Shown: positions 56,001 to 62,746 of the stretch, in pieces
How positions within the stretch are numbered: the stretch's first letter is position 1
How the letters are laid out: each line of letters starts with the position of its first letter
DNA from: Schoenobius gigantellus
Taxonomy: Eukaryota > Arthropoda > Insecta > Lepidoptera > Crambidae
Direction: 5' to 3'
Length of the DNA stretch: 64,000 bases
NCBI GenBank assembly: GCA_963935595.1
Contig: OZ012544.1
Span: 24,523,929-24,587,928, forward strand
Program-made: the position numbers and the translations under genes
The notes under the pieces: generated by a model
What the model was told of the DNA's origin: nothing
What the model saw: only the letters and a program-made list of their open reading frames with translations
The model's database searches: none

Positions 56001-58513
56001 GCTGTCAAGCCACACTACAAGATCCTTCATTGTGTTTATATCTTTTAGTATTTCGTTTGTAGGGTTCCGTAGCCAAATGGCAAAAAACGGAACCCTTATA
56101 GATTCGTCGTGTCTGTCTGTCTGTCTGTCCGTCCGTCCGTATGACAGCCACTTTTCTCCGAAACTATAAGAACTACACTGTTGAAACTTGGTAAGTAGAT
56201 GTATTCTGTGAACCGCATTAAGATTTTCACACAAAAATAAAAAAAAGCAATAAATTTTGGGGGTTCTCCATACCGGAACTGAAACCCAAAAAATGTTTTT
56301 CATCAAACTCATACGTGTGGGGTATCTATGGATAGGTCTTCAAAAATTATATTGAGATTTCTAATATATTTTTTTTCTAAACCGAATAGTTTGCGCGAGA
56401 GACCCCCCCCCCGTAACTTCTAAAATAAGCTAATGATAAAACTAAAAAAAATATATGATGTACATTACCATGTAAACTTCCACCGAAAATTGGTTTGAAC
56501 GAGATCTAGTAACTAGTTTTTTTACGTCATAAATCGTACGGAACCCTTCATGGGCGAATCCGACTCGCACTTGGCCGGTTTTTTTTATTTTGTATCTAAA
56601 ATTATAAGCCATTTTTTTCCTAGAATAGTACATGTTAAAACACTTAGAAGCGTTTATGTTCATTCCATAATCTCGAAAGATCGGCTTGCAACAAAACAGC
56701 GTCCGCAGGTCAAATCGTCTGCAAATAGTAAATACTCGTATTTAGAATTTGCCAACAAAACATTTGCCAATATCGTTCATAAAAACCTTAAAGAATAAAG
56801 GCGTCAATTGCAATCCCTGTGGGACACCAGAAGTAGTTGCGAAGGGATTCGATGTGTAGCCGTTCACTACCCACCACCTTAGAAGTTCTGTCATTCATAT
56901 AGGAACGCCACCAGTCAAGCATGGATTCGCCGATGCCTAGGGTATAAAGTTTGCTAAGTAGTACGTTATGGTTAGGAGGACATAATAATAATAATGTCCT
57001 CCTAACCGATATTCGGTCACGGCGGCCAATCTCAACAGAGACTAGCCATCTGCGCAGGAGATATAGGTAGTTTTCCAATTACAGAGCATAATGCGACTCA
57101 GTGGCGCACAATGCCGAATTATGCTGATGCTTAATTGGAACGTGAATTAGTTTTCAAATGCACCAGCAGAGTGCGCTAAGTTCAGTGTTGAAAAAAAGAA
57201 ATATTCATAGAGTTAGCAATACATACATAACCTCATTAATGTGTAAATAATGTGGTATACATAATAATTGGTTGAAAACTATTTACGGTTATTTTAAGTA
57301 ATTTGGATTTTGATTATTTCATTCACATTTTTTTGTTTTGAGTAATTTTTGTACCTTCATCCATACTTATATTAATTTTTTTAACACAGTTTGAATTAAC
57401 TTTGATTATTTCAAAAAAATTACAATGAAACGAAAGCTTTAAAAATTTTTCAACAATAAATAATATTACTAACGATTATGTATAAATAAAACATTTCGAT
57501 CAATGCCAACTTAAAGAAAAAACACTTGTTAATTTTCTGTCACTGAGTTGGTATCGATTGCACGCATCACACGAAAACATTACTTTTGAGAGTGCTCGAT
57601 TGTGCGAAGTGTTGCTGTAGTTGAAACATTCAACGTTAAGCATTATGCCGCATAATGCGCTCTAATGCTGTAATTGGAAAACTACCATTGTGCACAGGTG
57701 ACTGCGCAAACGCAAGTGAACTCTCTGTTCCTTCATTCGCCTAGTCCAATGGGACGGTTAACCGACACGACCGGAGCGAGATCAGGCGCAGGCCCCACTG
57801 TTTAACGTGCCTTCCGAAGCACGGAGGAGCTTGAGATGTTTCTTATTTTGGTCACCCATCCTAGGACTGACCACAGCGAATGTTGCTTAACCTTAGCAAT
57901 CGTTCGCTGAGCGCACGCGCTAATGCGCCACCAGGCTCCTCATAACAAGCAAGTGAATGTTCCCTTGCAATAGCACCTAAGGTAACCTTAAATTTTTATA
58001 TGTATGCAGTTATTTTTTCAGGAGATACAAAATGCTGAGATGTTGGTGCCAGTGCTATTTAGCTGCATTGAAAGGGCTTTTAGTGGGTTTTAGAAATGAT
58101 GACGGCATTGTATCTAGACTACAGTATTATAACACTAATGAGATTGTTAATTATTGTCAGGTAATTATTTACCATTTCTTTACCGTACGTGGTACCATTA
58201 GATAGTAGTAAAGGTAAAATCTGAAAATGTTCTCAAGTTGTTTTTTTCACTACTGGATTCACATAATATCTAATAGTATGTTTTTTTTTACCAGGGAGAA
58301 TGGCATCCGCACGAGACAATACAGTTTCTAGACTACTTTCTATCTTATGTGAAAAATGCATTTAAGCAATTCAAGAAACCGTTTGCCGGAGATGCCGAAT
58401 GTGTGTCCCTCATTTTCGATCTTAATGGCACAAATATCAGCTTTTCTAAATGTGACAAAAATGATGTAATTTTACCTGCGTGGTATACTGAAGCTATTAA
58501 AAAGAAAGATTGA
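34560..58513 (+). CDS. DXO/Rai1-family decapping exoribonuclease homologue, spliced from 4 exons
   Basis: The coding exons join 34560-35040, 54189-54450, 58022-58160 and 58295-58513. Lengths 481, 262, 139 and 219 give 366 residues plus stop, close to the family's usual 370-400, and all junctions are GT/AG with matching phases. DXO/Rai1 proteins remove incomplete or non-canonical caps and digest the RNA 5' to 3'. Recognised blocks are GSIYLCSVESP, WGYKFEQYML, KLLYGAQIDG, YIELKT, CWCQCYLAAL and VGFRNDDGIV. Compared with active DXO from memory, the Glu of the E-x-D motif is Gln here (AQID), while the first Glu (VES), the second-motif Asp, ELK and the later Gln are kept. The TPYE-type sequence before motif II is also missing. 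Loss of the Glu suggests reduced or lost catalysis, as in the Drosophila relative Cutoff; this is inference. The frame is open upstream of ATG 34560 to an acceptor at 34544-34545, so an earlier exon may exist. Confidence 0.88.
35118..36805 (-). mobile_element. 5'-truncated jockey-like LINE remnant in DXO intron 1
   Basis: On the minus strand one frame (36809-36441) has VIRPIHKQG, NYRPISILPIIDKITE, NQFGFQPKKSTS and FIDYSKAFDTLQHS. After stops and shifts, a second frame (36201-35611) has VLNGQKTKLLHIH, KYLGLIIDNRLNW and the C-terminal region. The catalytic YADD segment between them (about 36200-36440) is degraded. The A-rich 3' tail lies at about 35118-35140. Confidence 0.8.
36830..38690 (-). 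mobile_element. Jockey-like LINE, RT and C-terminal part (piece 3 of a split element)
   Basis: On the minus strand the order is KEDLLAKHF near 38650, RKASGPDGIPAIILKKCAAE (about 38520), AGVPQGSVLSPTLF and HCYADDS (38000-38050), QIRSCVEYCSYLWNGSAQ (37560) and the C-terminal region to about 37139. Stops and shifts are frequent. The sequence that should precede it is found at 41438-41490 and 52223-53240, which suggests one element opened by later insertions. Confidence 0.75.
38692..39495 (+). mobile_element. R1-type LINE 3' fragment
   Basis: The plus-strand frame from 38692 reads TIDAIRPVLEEWVGRRQGSL, then GHGCFGHYLHRVETPRCHHC with a later H and C, the C-terminal zinc motif of R1-clade ORF2. 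It continues to the stop at 39168. The GC-rich 3' UTR continues to about 39430, with A+T-rich sequence and an AAAT tail to about 39495. It is 5'-truncated and interrupts the minus-strand LINE at 38690. Confidence 0.75.
39662..41024 (+). pseudogene. mariner DD34D transposase pseudogene
   Basis: The N-terminal frame (39662-39831) has the paired HTH part LRAMIFYDFKIGLTEKLS and ATVFRWFSEFKRGKTNL. After the SINE it continues (40139 on) with the second HTH (DIEKILGVSSGSVNIILHQH), HLGVRKLCCRWIPRLL, the first catalytic Asp in ITGDETWIYQYD and VWVFSDG. After a frameshift near 40590 come the second Asp in LHHDKASSHTS and the third in YSPDLAPCDFFLF, the DD34D signature. The C-terminus WFRRMELCIENDGEYFDK ends at the Helitron. 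All three Asp are preserved, but the frame is broken at least three times. Confidence 0.88.
39832..40127 (+). mobile_element. tRNA-derived SINE inserted in the mariner transposase gene
   Basis: An exact 11-bp duplication AAAACAAACCT flanks it (39821-39831 and 40128-40138). The 5' part has tRNA-like boxes (AGTGGCTCTGTGGACTCGG and GGGTACGAGACC). The 3' part has CACTGGGCCAGCGTGGTTGA and a TGATGATG tail, typical of lepidopteran SINEs. Taking out the insert rejoins the mariner frame. Confidence 0.88.
41025..41203 (+). mobile_element. Mini-Helitron (179 bp) at the end of the mariner gene
   Basis: It starts TCTTTATATATATAAATGAA after an A and ends GCCGGGCCCACTAG before a T, the A/T insertion rule and CTAG end of Helitrons. 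It has no target duplication and no coding, and it interrupts the mariner C-terminus directly after EYFDK. Confidence 0.7.
41281..41437. repeat. Short LINE/SINE-like 3' fragment
   Basis: On the minus strand CACCTGATGGTAAGTGACGA and the following CCGAAGGTGGAAGCGAGC resemble widespread lepidopteran LINE 3' sequences. It separates the mariner from the small LINE piece at 41438-41490. Confidence 0.4.
41438..41490 (-). mobile_element. Jockey-like LINE piece 2, between gypsy and the mariner block
   Basis: On the minus strand it reads LLKTAYNNATKLCKRA, which is the expected continuation of the endonuclease-RT linker in the piece that ends at 52223. It ends with CTAGT, the gypsy target duplication. 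Confidence 0.55.
41491..42364 (+). repeat. gypsy 5' LTR, split by a MITE
   Basis: It starts TGTTCCCGATCGCAGCTC and ends ACTATAAAAACA, as does the 3' LTR. After removal of the 679-bp MITE and one 8-bp target copy it is 187 bp, the same length as the 3' LTR, with few differences (one is GTTAGAATT versus GTTTGAATT). TGGTGTCAGTCAAGTGG directly after it is a probable primer binding site. Confidence 0.9.
41579..42257. mobile_element. hAT-type MITE (679 bp) in the gypsy 5' LTR
   Basis: The left end TAGGCATGGGTAAT and the right end (reverse complement TAGGAGTGGGCGAT) are imperfect terminal repeats. GTTCAGAC is duplicated exactly at both borders (41571-41578 and 42258-42265). The interior is A+T-rich with repeated TATATCGG/ATATTGG words. 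The 8-bp duplication and the ends fit hAT. Confidence 0.85.
42387..43343 (+). pseudogene. gypsy gag with one in-frame stop
   Basis: From ATG 42387 (MSEPDYKALMAQQ) the frame is interrupted only by TAG at 42447-42449, probably a changed CAG. It continues through the capsid-like region (PWPQPLEVETGDPFENLEFF, AINICRAAERASEQ) to two Cys-His motifs, CKFCGGTHVFEKNICPAWG and CEECNGRNHFKKVC, and ends at 43343. The protein would package the element RNA. Confidence 0.85.
43353..46002 (+). pseudogene. gypsy pol, 5' part: protease, RT, RNase H, integrase N-part
   Basis: The protease has CTLDTGAQVCVMG (43390-43430). The RT runs 43640-44500, with FRICLDPNLLNKALK, FSTVDTKRGFWQCRL and the catalytic IADDILIYG (44245-44270); a disturbed stretch with repeated CTCAGCTCA lies at 44157-44190. 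The RNase H has ECDASEFGLGAALY, YAQIEKEMLAVVFACKRF and TDHKPLIYI. LVADALSRAP ends the region. The integrase has the HHCC-type start (HRVHVSHNGAA...FWPKM), TIDHYSDFFEI, a TDNATNF-type Asp and HHPASNGKAEAA with the Glu. Frameshifts and stops lie near 43547, 43820, 44190, 45486 and 45690-45757. It stops at the LINE insertion. Confidence 0.88.
46269..49877 (-). pseudogene. LINE ORF2: endonuclease and RT with a YTDD variant, broken
   Basis: The endonuclease (49877-48471) has YYQNVRGLRTK, LTETWLNS, VGDFNLSNTSW and a modified IDPYHPPL at the usual SDH. The RT (48394-47503, two frames) has NYRPISILSVFAKIFE, QSGFMSGRST, YTDFSKAFDTVDH, SGVPQGSHFAPILF and CFLYTDDLKL; the usual YADD has Ala changed to Thr. 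The C-terminal part (46840-46269) has FQMLGFVIRNSKEF and SHLEYCSQVRSPFY. A stop lies near 48471, a shift near 47930, and a 691-bp insert at 46848-47538. Confidence 0.82.
46848..47538 (-). mobile_element. Solo-LTR-like insertion inside the LINE RT
   Basis: The insert is flanked by TATTTT (46842-46847 and 47539-47544; AAAATA on the minus strand). Taking it out with one copy joins VDKI to ANKGFQMLGF in frame, which is what this part of the RT should read. On the minus strand it starts TGTGGTGACTGTG and has a TATA-like GGTATAAATATATAG (about 47037-47051), followed by a GAGTTCAG initiator-like region. This suggests an LTR of about 0.7 kb. The other end (GCGCCGA) is not a canonical CA, so the class is uncertain. 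Confidence 0.65.
49912..50984 (-). pseudogene. LINE ORF1: PHD-type zinc finger, coiled coil, RRM-like part; one frameshift
   Basis: The first frame (50984-50583) starts MSPSCAACRSVVKDKCDLRC and has a PHD-like pattern (C-x2-C, C-x2-C, H-x2-C, C-x2-C: HYHFLC, WICTSC). It ends HIMSL at 50583. The second frame (to 49912) continues with DELRIIQDSMSFINEKFEEL, a coiled coil, and then an RNA-binding ORF1 domain (DILYCSRIAKM, RPRSILVRLSSPRLRDSLL, YVWIRGGKIFMRK). PHD fingers in ORF1 are known from some CR1-like LINEs. A single-base shift at the junction explains the split. Confidence 0.75.
51532..52056 (+). pseudogene. gypsy pol, 3' part: integrase C-terminus
   Basis: The frame resumes after the LINE with IKERKEKYKEKFDKRSRDLP and ELNNGQNVVVKL, the C-terminal integrase region of insect gypsy elements. 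Next come a GPY/F-like WSFGQILRKVGKRSYIVRV and a tail with RRSTRVRTLPHKLNDYV. The stop lies inside the 3' LTR (52054-52056), as often in this group. Confidence 0.85.
52022..52035 (+). other. gypsy polypurine tract
   Basis: AAAGAAAAGGGGA directly before the 3' LTR at 52036 is the expected primer site for plus-strand DNA synthesis. Confidence 0.75.
52036..52222 (+). repeat. gypsy 3' LTR (187 bp)
   Basis: It starts TGTTCCCGATCGCAGCTC and ends ACTATAAAAACA. It is followed by CTAGT, the target duplication. A TATA-like element is not obvious. AATATAAAAAG near the end could serve in polyadenylation or initiation. Confidence 0.92.
52223..53240 (-). mobile_element. Jockey-like LINE, endonuclease part (piece 1 of a split element)
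   Basis: On the minus strand MQFANIRGLHFNLLAVHHHL, AMLFLTETQ (53205-53080), IGDFNAHHELWLSF (52790) and APLGSSDHCLVFV (52570) are the AP-endonuclease motifs of a jockey-like ORF2. MRDYYASVPWWQRCF and WFNRECTSAVESKQLAYRAW follow, up to SRDPNTS at the gypsy border. Two or more frameshifts are present. The continuation is at 41438-41490 and 36830-38690, beyond the later insertions. Confidence 0.75.
53241..53772 (-). repeat. GC-rich 5' region of the split LINE (probable 5' UTR/ORF1 remains)
   Basis: 53400-53720 is GC-rich and unlike the intron around it. It adjoins the endonuclease start on the proper side. No zinc knuckle or other ORF1 motif could be identified, so the assignment rests on position and composition. 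Confidence 0.4.
53781..53830. mobile_element. 50-bp perfect palindrome with a 7- or 8-bp flanking duplication
   Basis: Bases 53781-53805 (starting CATAAGAATAACTAATAATA) are exactly the reverse complement of 53806-53830. CCAGCGT lies directly on both sides (53774-53780 and 53831-53837). If the final G belongs to the target, the duplication is GCCAGCGT, 8 bp. It looks like a DNA transposon reduced to nothing but its two terminal repeats. Confidence 0.75.
53838..54188 (+). other. Distal part of DXO intron 1
   Basis: No repeat or gene recognised. It becomes A+T-rich towards the acceptor at 54188. Confidence 0.4.
54189..54450 (+). CDS. DXO homologue, exon with the catalytic E-x-D / ELK region
   Basis: The acceptor is CTATAG|ATCTG and the donor TTTCAG|GTAAAC. 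The exon encodes DLPDKKPDIEKP, then KLLYGAQIDGLLATS and YIELKTNREI. The CAA (Gln) codon at the usual catalytic Glu position lies at about 54297-54299. Confidence 0.88.
54960..55479. mobile_element. hAT-type MITE, copy 2 (520 bp, perfect 8-bp target duplication)
   Basis: It has the same terminal repeats as the copy at 11312 (CATTGATTTACTACCAAACG and inverse). TGACCAAC is repeated exactly on both sides (54952-54959 and 55480-55487). Removing the MITE and one target copy joins the LINE frame on the minus strand and lets it run 20 codons further to a stop, the normal C-terminus. It shares the AAGAACTGCACGA...GCAGTTCTTC region with copy 1 and is about 100 bp longer. Confidence 0.88.
56058..56585. 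mobile_element. Lepidopteran-type repeat with GGGTTCCG ends and a (TGTC)n tract
   Basis: It starts TAGGGTTCCGTAGCCAAATG and ends GACTCGCACTTGGCCGG plus a T run. CGGAACCC occurs near both ends (56084 and 56539). I know this as an abundant lepidopteran repeat. A probable duplication TATTTCGT/TATTTTGT lies at the borders (56050 and 56586), with one mismatch. It interrupts the LINE remnant. Confidence 0.65.
56109..56139. repeat. TGTC/CGTC microsatellite
   Basis: GTCTGTCTGTCTGTC followed by CGTCCGTCCGT, internal to the repeat above. Confidence 0.85.
57066..57686. mobile_element. Foldback/MITE with GGTAGTTTTCCAATTACAG ends
   Basis: A 19-bp exact terminal inverted repeat GGTAGTTTTCCAATTACAG lies at 57066-57084 and, inverted, at 57668-57686. 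Both ends are followed inwards by CATAATGCG-type words. No coding. The target duplication is unclear (ATA left, ATT right). It splits a GC-richer repeat (57010-57065 and 57687-57960). Confidence 0.65.
57687..57960. repeat. GC-richer dispersed repeat flanking the foldback element
   Basis: TGTGCACAGGTGACTGCGCA, then AATGGGACGG and GACACGACCGGAGCGAGATC belong to a repeat that I remember as common in Lepidoptera. Its left part (CATCTGCGCAGGAGATA) is at 57045-57062. Confidence 0.45.
58022..58160 (+). CDS. DXO homologue, exon with CWCQCYLAAL and GFRNDDGIV
   Basis: The acceptor TTTTTTCAG ends at 58021 and the donor TGTCAG|GTAATT is at 58161. It encodes RYKMLRCWCQCYLAALKGLL followed by VGFRNDDGIV, the substrate-binding region that is conserved in DXO. 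Confidence 0.88.
58295..58513 (+). CDS. DXO homologue, last coding exon
   Basis: The acceptor is TTTTACCAG|GGAGAA. It encodes GEWHPHETIQFLDYFLSYVK through LPAWYTEAIKKKD and the stop TGA at 58511-58513. The C-terminal pattern (W-P, then P-x-WY-x-E-A) fits the family. Confidence 0.88.
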   Translation, partial: GEWHPHETIQFLDYFLSYVKNAFKQFKKPFAGDAECVSLIFDLNGTNISFSKCDKNDVILPAWYTEAIKKKD

Positions 58514-58679
58514 AATAATATGGATATGTTTTATTGTTCTTTTGTGCGATGATTCGCCATGAATAGTTTCGTGGGATTTGAGAGAAAAGCGGCAGCTAAG
58601 TACAAACCCTCTAAGCATCCCACCCCATGGTCATATTCAGCCAATCCTGGTTATTCGACCCGAAGCGTAGGTACGCACT

Positions 58680-59405
58680 GCGGTATACACTCCCGCGCGC
58701 AATTCTTAACCACAAATTTTAAAAACTGCCTACTCTCGACTCCTTTTATATCTCCCAAGACTCAAACGCGCGTTTGACAGTTGCGCGATTGCATCGCGAT
58801 ACCCGCGATCAACAAGTATTTTTATCGATTCATACGCGCGTTTGTATCGATGGAAACACGCATTTGTAGCGCGGCTACATCGCGTTTGCATCGAAGCAGC
58901 CGCGTATGAGTAGCTATGCACACACATGTTTGTATCGATTCAGATGCGGGGGTAGAGGGGGAGTTCTTGATTTGTGGAATATGACATCCGATAATAATTA
59001 AAAAACTTACTGTGGTTTGTTAATTTTTTTAATAGTGACTCATAGGCCATAGCACACACTGTTCTTTCACTTTTAAACGGATGCACCCAATAATTCCGTA
59101 GTCTGCGTTTTTTACGTTTCTTCTTTAAAAGTAATAATACCTAATACAAATACCGTTTCAAGGCAGCTCATCGCGCTGTGGCTGTAGACGAAATACCTAT
59201 AAAACTGTTTGCACCGTTGCGTTTGTATTGATCCTGTGTCGCGTTTACATCGATGCTGTATCGCGCGCGATTGTGTCACCTCACTAGTGTCACTACAGTC
59301 GGCTAGCTACTGAATCGCGATTGCAGCGCGATTGTATCGCTTCTTTGGGTAGCGCGTGTGTGTAAAGGTAGGCGATTGCGACTGTATCGCTGGAAAAAAT
59401 CGCAA
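58680..59405 (-). mobile_element. Harbinger-like element remnant with GTATCG-rich ends
   Basis: Two clusters rich in TGTATCG, TGCATCG and GCGATTG words (58775-58940 and 59215-59400) flank a short exon-like segment. The clusters look like subterminal repeats of a PIF/Harbinger-type transposon. Clear terminal repeats with a 3-bp duplication were not found. Confidence 0.4.
59011..59125 (-). pseudogene. Exon fragment resembling the N-terminus of HARBI1-like transposases
   Basis: The minus strand reads KKRKKRRLRNYWVHPFKSER and AMAYESLLKKLTNH up to a donor ACA|GTAAGT at 59010. The RNYWVHP motif followed by a short basic linker is typical just before the nuclease domain of HARBI1-like transposases in insects. 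No nuclease domain is found nearby. Confidence 0.45.
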
Positions 59406-59599
59406 TGTAAAAAAAAGGGCCTTAATATTCATCCCCTTTTGTCCCTACTAGAAACTAAGGATGACTTGCATAAAGTTCTTAACGTTAAACGAGTTTAATA
59501 CAATCATTTTGTCATATACTTACTTAAGTTTATATAGTTATTTTTATGAAATGGACAGAGACAACTATGTTTTAAACGTAAGTTAGTGTTGTGCAAGAT

Positions 59600-59745
59600 G
59601 TCTAAAACGCAAAACAAACTAAGGCCAGGCCCCCGTCACTCGCGCAATGCAGCGTTATAAATACGTACCGCTAAGTAGCGCGCCGGCGCGCCGACCGACA
59701 GAGGGCCGCCGCCACCCGCCGCGCCGAACGCGAGACTTTTATTAT
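59600..59745. other. GC- and CpG-rich island
   Basis: It contains GCGCGCCGGCGCGCC, a palindrome, and dense CpG, in an otherwise A+T-rich stretch. A promoter or a repeat remnant is possible. No transcript can be assigned. Confidence 0.35.
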
Positions 59746-60193
59746 TATCATCAAATCTTGTAACTTGTTTTTTTCATAAAAACAATAATGACGAGAATAG
59801 TAACTAAAGTGCTTAAAATTTCAAAAATACTCACTTTTTGAAAAAAACGTTTAGTGTGGCAATATAACACTATAAACTATCATAAACCATACATAATAAT
59901 GTAGCCCAATTCTTCTAGTTTATTTTGATATAGAACACTCTACGAAAATACTAATACAGACTAAGTAAGTACGCAATAAATCTCATCGGTCATGGAGTAA
60001 GAAACGTATGGATACGGCCAAGTAAGTTAAACCGCAGACTATGACAAATTTATTTCAATCTAAGACTAAAAATAAATTGGACATGACCTGTCAACTTATG
60101 AAAGAGACTAATGACAAAGGAATAAAGCCATAGAGAAAATATTTTATTTTTCGCGATTTTTTTATCACACCGCGCGGTTTTACGCAAAGGGAA

Positions 60194-60253
60194 CTGGGTA
60201 CCATAGTACCCAGGTCGATCGAGAAGATCGAGATTTTGGGGACTATAGTCCCC
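60194..60253. repeat. Two adjacent palindromes (CTGGGTAC..., GGGGACTATAGTCCCC)
   Basis: CTGGGTAC-CATA-GTACCCAG (60194-60213) and the perfect 16-bp GGGGACTATAGTCCCC (60238-60253) lie 24 bp apart. They recall the internal palindromes of the TTAA-bounded element at 22891. The rest of 59746-61823 shows no gene. Confidence 0.6.
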
Positions 60254-60839
60254 ACGGACGTTCCAGTGGACACACCTACTTAATTTGTTGCTGTTTTCAA
60301 GTCACTGACTGACGTTGAAGTACTCTACACTTTGAATTTGAAGTATTGATACTTTTCTTTCGATATTTTTACGAGTACGATAATTTTTTAATCTATAGGT
60401 ATAGGTCTTATTTTAGGTATCTGTGTGTCTGTGTATCTGGTCTGGAACTTTGCGGAAAGAATTCATAATTTTAAATTCAAAAACAAATCCAACCGCATTC
60501 AAAGACTGCTAAATAATCACCTGTCTGGATCGGGATTTTTATGATACCGATCGATAGAGTCGGATCACAGGAAATAAATATTTCTAACAAACATTACCTC
60601 AAAAAATTAAGGACAACCATGAAATCTATCAGTACCTATTTATTTATTCTTTATAAACTTTATAAAATATTAACAAAAGTTGTTAATTTATTTGAGTTTC
60701 GCAAAGACAAATTATGTTTTTGTATTGGCGAAAATAGTATTTTGTATCGATATCGATATAGGTACATAATACTTTTTAAGGCATCCCTAATGTTGGATTG
60801 CCAACCGCGTCGGACCGTCTGTAGGCGCGTCGGCTCCTC

Positions 60840-60871
60840 ATTTGGTTGGATCACGTTGGATCCAACCAAAT
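60840..60871. repeat. 13-bp inverted repeat
   Basis: ATTTGGTTGGATC (60840-60852) and its exact reverse complement (60859-60871) are separated by six bases. Confidence 0.7.
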
Positions 60872-61823
60872 CGGATCGTCTGTTAGCACTATAAAGACTA
60901 ACTCCCTAACTCCTTAAAGTTAAGGATCCATCGTAAGCTCAGCATAGTGGAAGAATCCTTGAGATGATGTCTTTCAGACGCAAATACCTGAATAGCTTCA
61001 GAAAAAAAAACAGGAAAGACGTTGGACGTGCCTATTCTCTCGATTTTCTTGGGATTCTAATACTAGATCCTGACTTGATGGCATGGAACCACTTCGGGGG
61101 TATACTTTTCTGAATACAAAAAGAATTTTGAAAATCAGTTAATAAATGACGAAGCTATGAGGTGAAGTGCACATTCATGTTGACGGCAAGAAATAAGGGT
61201 TTTGTGGTGTACATGACAGTGAGTTTTTTTTTGTGGATTTTCCACTTCCGTCACCACCGTCAAGATAAGGTTTGGTTTCTTAAGGCGCATAGTAAGGTCA
61301 AACATAAAAAATCACTGCAGAAAAAACCGGTTCTCTTCATAAATATTGAATAAAAAAATCTTTAAAAAAGATATGTTATTATTCAACGCATTCTTTAGAG
61401 GATGGTCTTTTTAATTTTTTGATAAATTAATTAAAACTTGGTTAAAATGTGACCCAAACATACCTCGATTTTAAAACTTTAAACCTAATCGCGTCGTAAA
61501 TATTAGGTTAAATCGTATACTTTCGATTTCAATAAATAAAGTGAACAATATTCTAGGGGATGGTCTTTTTAGATTTTTCTTATTCGCCTTAATTAATGTT
61601 TTATTGAAATAATTCATCTTACGCGTAAAGGTTTGCTTAAATATTCCCCTCAGCCTCACTCACTCACTCCTATGTAATCAGTGCGGGACGATCGACGCAA
61701 GGTCATTGGGACCACTATGCGCCTTAATAAGAACAATTTGCATTTTTTTTGTCATAAATAAATAAGTTTTTCTACAGTCAACTTCAGTTTTTTATTATTT
61801 TTTAATAAGTTGAAGGAAAAGCA

Positions 61824-61943
61824 GATTACACACCTCGTAAGTGAGCTATTAATGCCCTCGGGTTATTAGTGCCCTCGAGCAAGTGCTCGTGCACCAAACA
61901 TCCGCGGGCATTAATAAGTCACTTAGCGCTCGGTGTAACAATC
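61824..61943. repeat. Small foldback element
   Basis: The left GATTACACACCTCG...CTATTAATGCCC and the inverted right (reverse complement GATTGTTACACCGAG...CTTATTAATGCCC) arms form an imperfect foldback of about 120 bp. Confidence 0.5.
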
Positions 61944-62009
61944 TACTATTTCTAAATCAAACCGAATAGCCGTCGAAGTCAAACAAAAAAATTTAACAGT
62001 GCTTTATAA

Positions 62010-62746
62010 CAGGGTGTCCCAGAAGCCGACGTCAAGCCGAAAGCAGGCGGTAGACTAACTCATATATGTTATCAGAAAAATATTTAAAAAAATCTAAGTC
62101 ACCTATTCAAAAAAAAACTAGCATTAAAAAAAATTGATAAAATTTACACCCTGTGACGGTGTTATCACTGTTGTTGCTACAATTCTTGACTTTTCTAAAC
62201 ATTTTCTTTTGTTTTGTAATCCTGAATAATGTTTCTGTATACTCTAATCTAAAATTTAAAGCCAGCTCCAGCTCCAAATTAGAAGAATATGCCATTTTTG
62301 TCTAAATTAAATATTCAAAATTAATTTTTCGCATAGCTTTAACAAGCTGTACTGAAAAAAAAATGTACTATGCGAGTTTGGCAAGTAACTGCAAAAGTTG
62401 GCGCATTCAATAAGGATTCTAAAATGGTATGATACTTGGTAGATAATTTCTACGATTGCAGACAATATTTTTTTTCCAAAAACAGGCAGTTTTGAACAAA
62501 TTTTTCTTACGTACTTAAAATTTATTCTAATGTACCCATGGTTTGCTTTAAGGCCGTAACTTTAACATTCTAGTTTGAGTGAGACCTGGAGAGTCATTTT
62601 ACGAAGTGTGAGAGAGACAGATAGTGAAATATATTAAATACACAAAAATTGTTTAACATAATTTATTTAAATGTCATAAACTGATAACATATATAAGGTA
62701 GTCTATCACCTGCTTTCGGCTTGACGTCGGCTTCTGGGACACCCTG
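62010..62746. mobile_element. MITE (737 bp) with long CAGGGTGTCCC terminal repeats
   Basis: Both ends start CAGGGTGTCCCAGAAGCCGA and stay inverted copies for about 66 bp with roughly five differences, the first 38 bases being the same. A and T-rich TATA sequences flank both sides, so a TA target is likely but not exact. The interior has no coding. Confidence 0.8.

Larger units (their letters stand above)
54640..57065 (-). mobile_element. Jockey-like LINE remnant in DXO intron 2
   Basis: On the minus strand NHNVLLSKLYTLGIGESMLD and WWRSYMNDRTSKVV (57000-56890), a PQG-like stretch near 56820, LLFADDLTC-like sequence near 56720 and FKNLGFVLRNCKYF (about 55930) follow each other. RRRMHDMMFLFKLANGILE (about 55690) and the C-terminus at 54890-54959 complete the order. 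An AAAT tail lies at 54641-54653. Two younger elements split it (54960-55479 and about 56058-56585). Many stops. Confidence 0.75.
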
